NCBI GenBank assembly: GCA_018902755.1
Contig: JAHIQI010000008.1
Location: forward strand, 14,461-78,460
Reading direction: 5' to 3'
Source: Pseudomonadota bacterium
GTDB taxonomy: Bacteria; Desulfobacterota; Desulfarculia; Desulfarculales; Desulfarculaceae
DNA length: 64,000 nt
In this document: in pieces, positions 63,957-64,000 of the stretch
Numbering within the stretch: position 1 is the first letter of the stretch
Layout of the letters: each line of letters opens with the position of its first letter
Position numbers and translations under genes: made by a program
The notes under the pieces: model-generated
Told to the model about the DNA's origin: nothing
Seen by the model: only the letters and a program-made list of their open reading frames with translations
Databases searched by the model: none

Positions 63957-64000
63957 GTCCGATATGAGGCCGGGCGGCCGGGGGCGCGAACCCCGGCCGC

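Overview
The window looks like a chromosomal segment of a high-G+C Gram-negative bacterium. WaaA (a Kdo transferase), TolC/RND efflux and an outer-membrane barrel protein give the Gram-negative assignment. Several features suggest a Desulfobacterota (Desulfarculales-like) anaerobe: a cobalamin acyl-CoA mutase split into large and small subunits, two branched-chain-type ABC uptake operons tied to CoA ligases, sigma-54 control, a DUF4405 membrane protein and an encapsulin-type ferritin-like protein. That taxonomic placement is inference; no rRNA or other marker is present.

Region 1 (1-10.2 kb, minus strand) is a housekeeping block. In transcription order it holds waaA, a conserved gene of unknown function, carA, a DUF4405 membrane protein, carB and purF (cut by the left edge). 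Region 2 (10.2-15.0 kb) is polA sandwiched between two strikingly AT-rich co-directional genes. One encodes a SIR2-like NADase candidate and the other a protein with a HEPN-like C-terminus; this is a possible defence locus. Region 3 (15.0-17.6 kb) carries a YkgJ-type cysteine-cluster protein, a ferritin-like protein with its own sigma-70 promoter, an outer-membrane barrel and a small membrane protein. Region 4 (17.6-24.2 kb) is a tetR-tolC-adaptor-RND efflux operon with a recognisable promoter/operator. Region 5 (24.3-28.6 kb) has a large orphan hybrid histidine kinase and a CoA ligase that has lost its ATP-binding core.

Region 6 (28.6-39.5 kb, minus) is a catabolic uptake operon: enoyl-CoA hydratase, flavoprotein, CoA ligase, substrate-binding protein, LivG/F/H/M, MaoC hydratase and an alpha/beta hydrolase. 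Its promoter contains a TTTCTGA-N15-TCAGAAA palindrome, and next to it lies an unusual regulator with two complete TetR domains in one chain.

Region 7 (39.6-55.8 kb, plus) is a ~16 kb operon headed by a GntR/FCD regulator whose palindrome sits inside its own promoter. It encodes two SDRs, both subunits of a B12 acyl-CoA mutase with altered CoA-site residues, an epimerase, a CoA ligase and a second branched-chain-type ABC system with a fused permease-ATPase. It ends with an amidohydrolase, an SCP-x-type thiolase with DUF35 partner, a ThDP lyase/synthase-like enzyme and an ABM monooxygenase-like protein. Together these suggest import, CoA activation, carbon-skeleton rearrangement and cleavage of a branched or hydroxylated acid or ketone.

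Region 8 (55.8-64 kb, plus) has lipB, an AcoR-like sigma-54 activator, an intergenic repeat element and a sigma-54 promoter with upstream palindromes, followed by a four-gene 2-oxoacid/acetoin dehydrogenase complex. In that complex E2 has two peripheral-subunit-binding domains and no lipoyl domain, while E3 carries the only lipoyl domain. This swapped architecture and the polA-flanking SIR2/HEPN pair are the two most interesting observations here.
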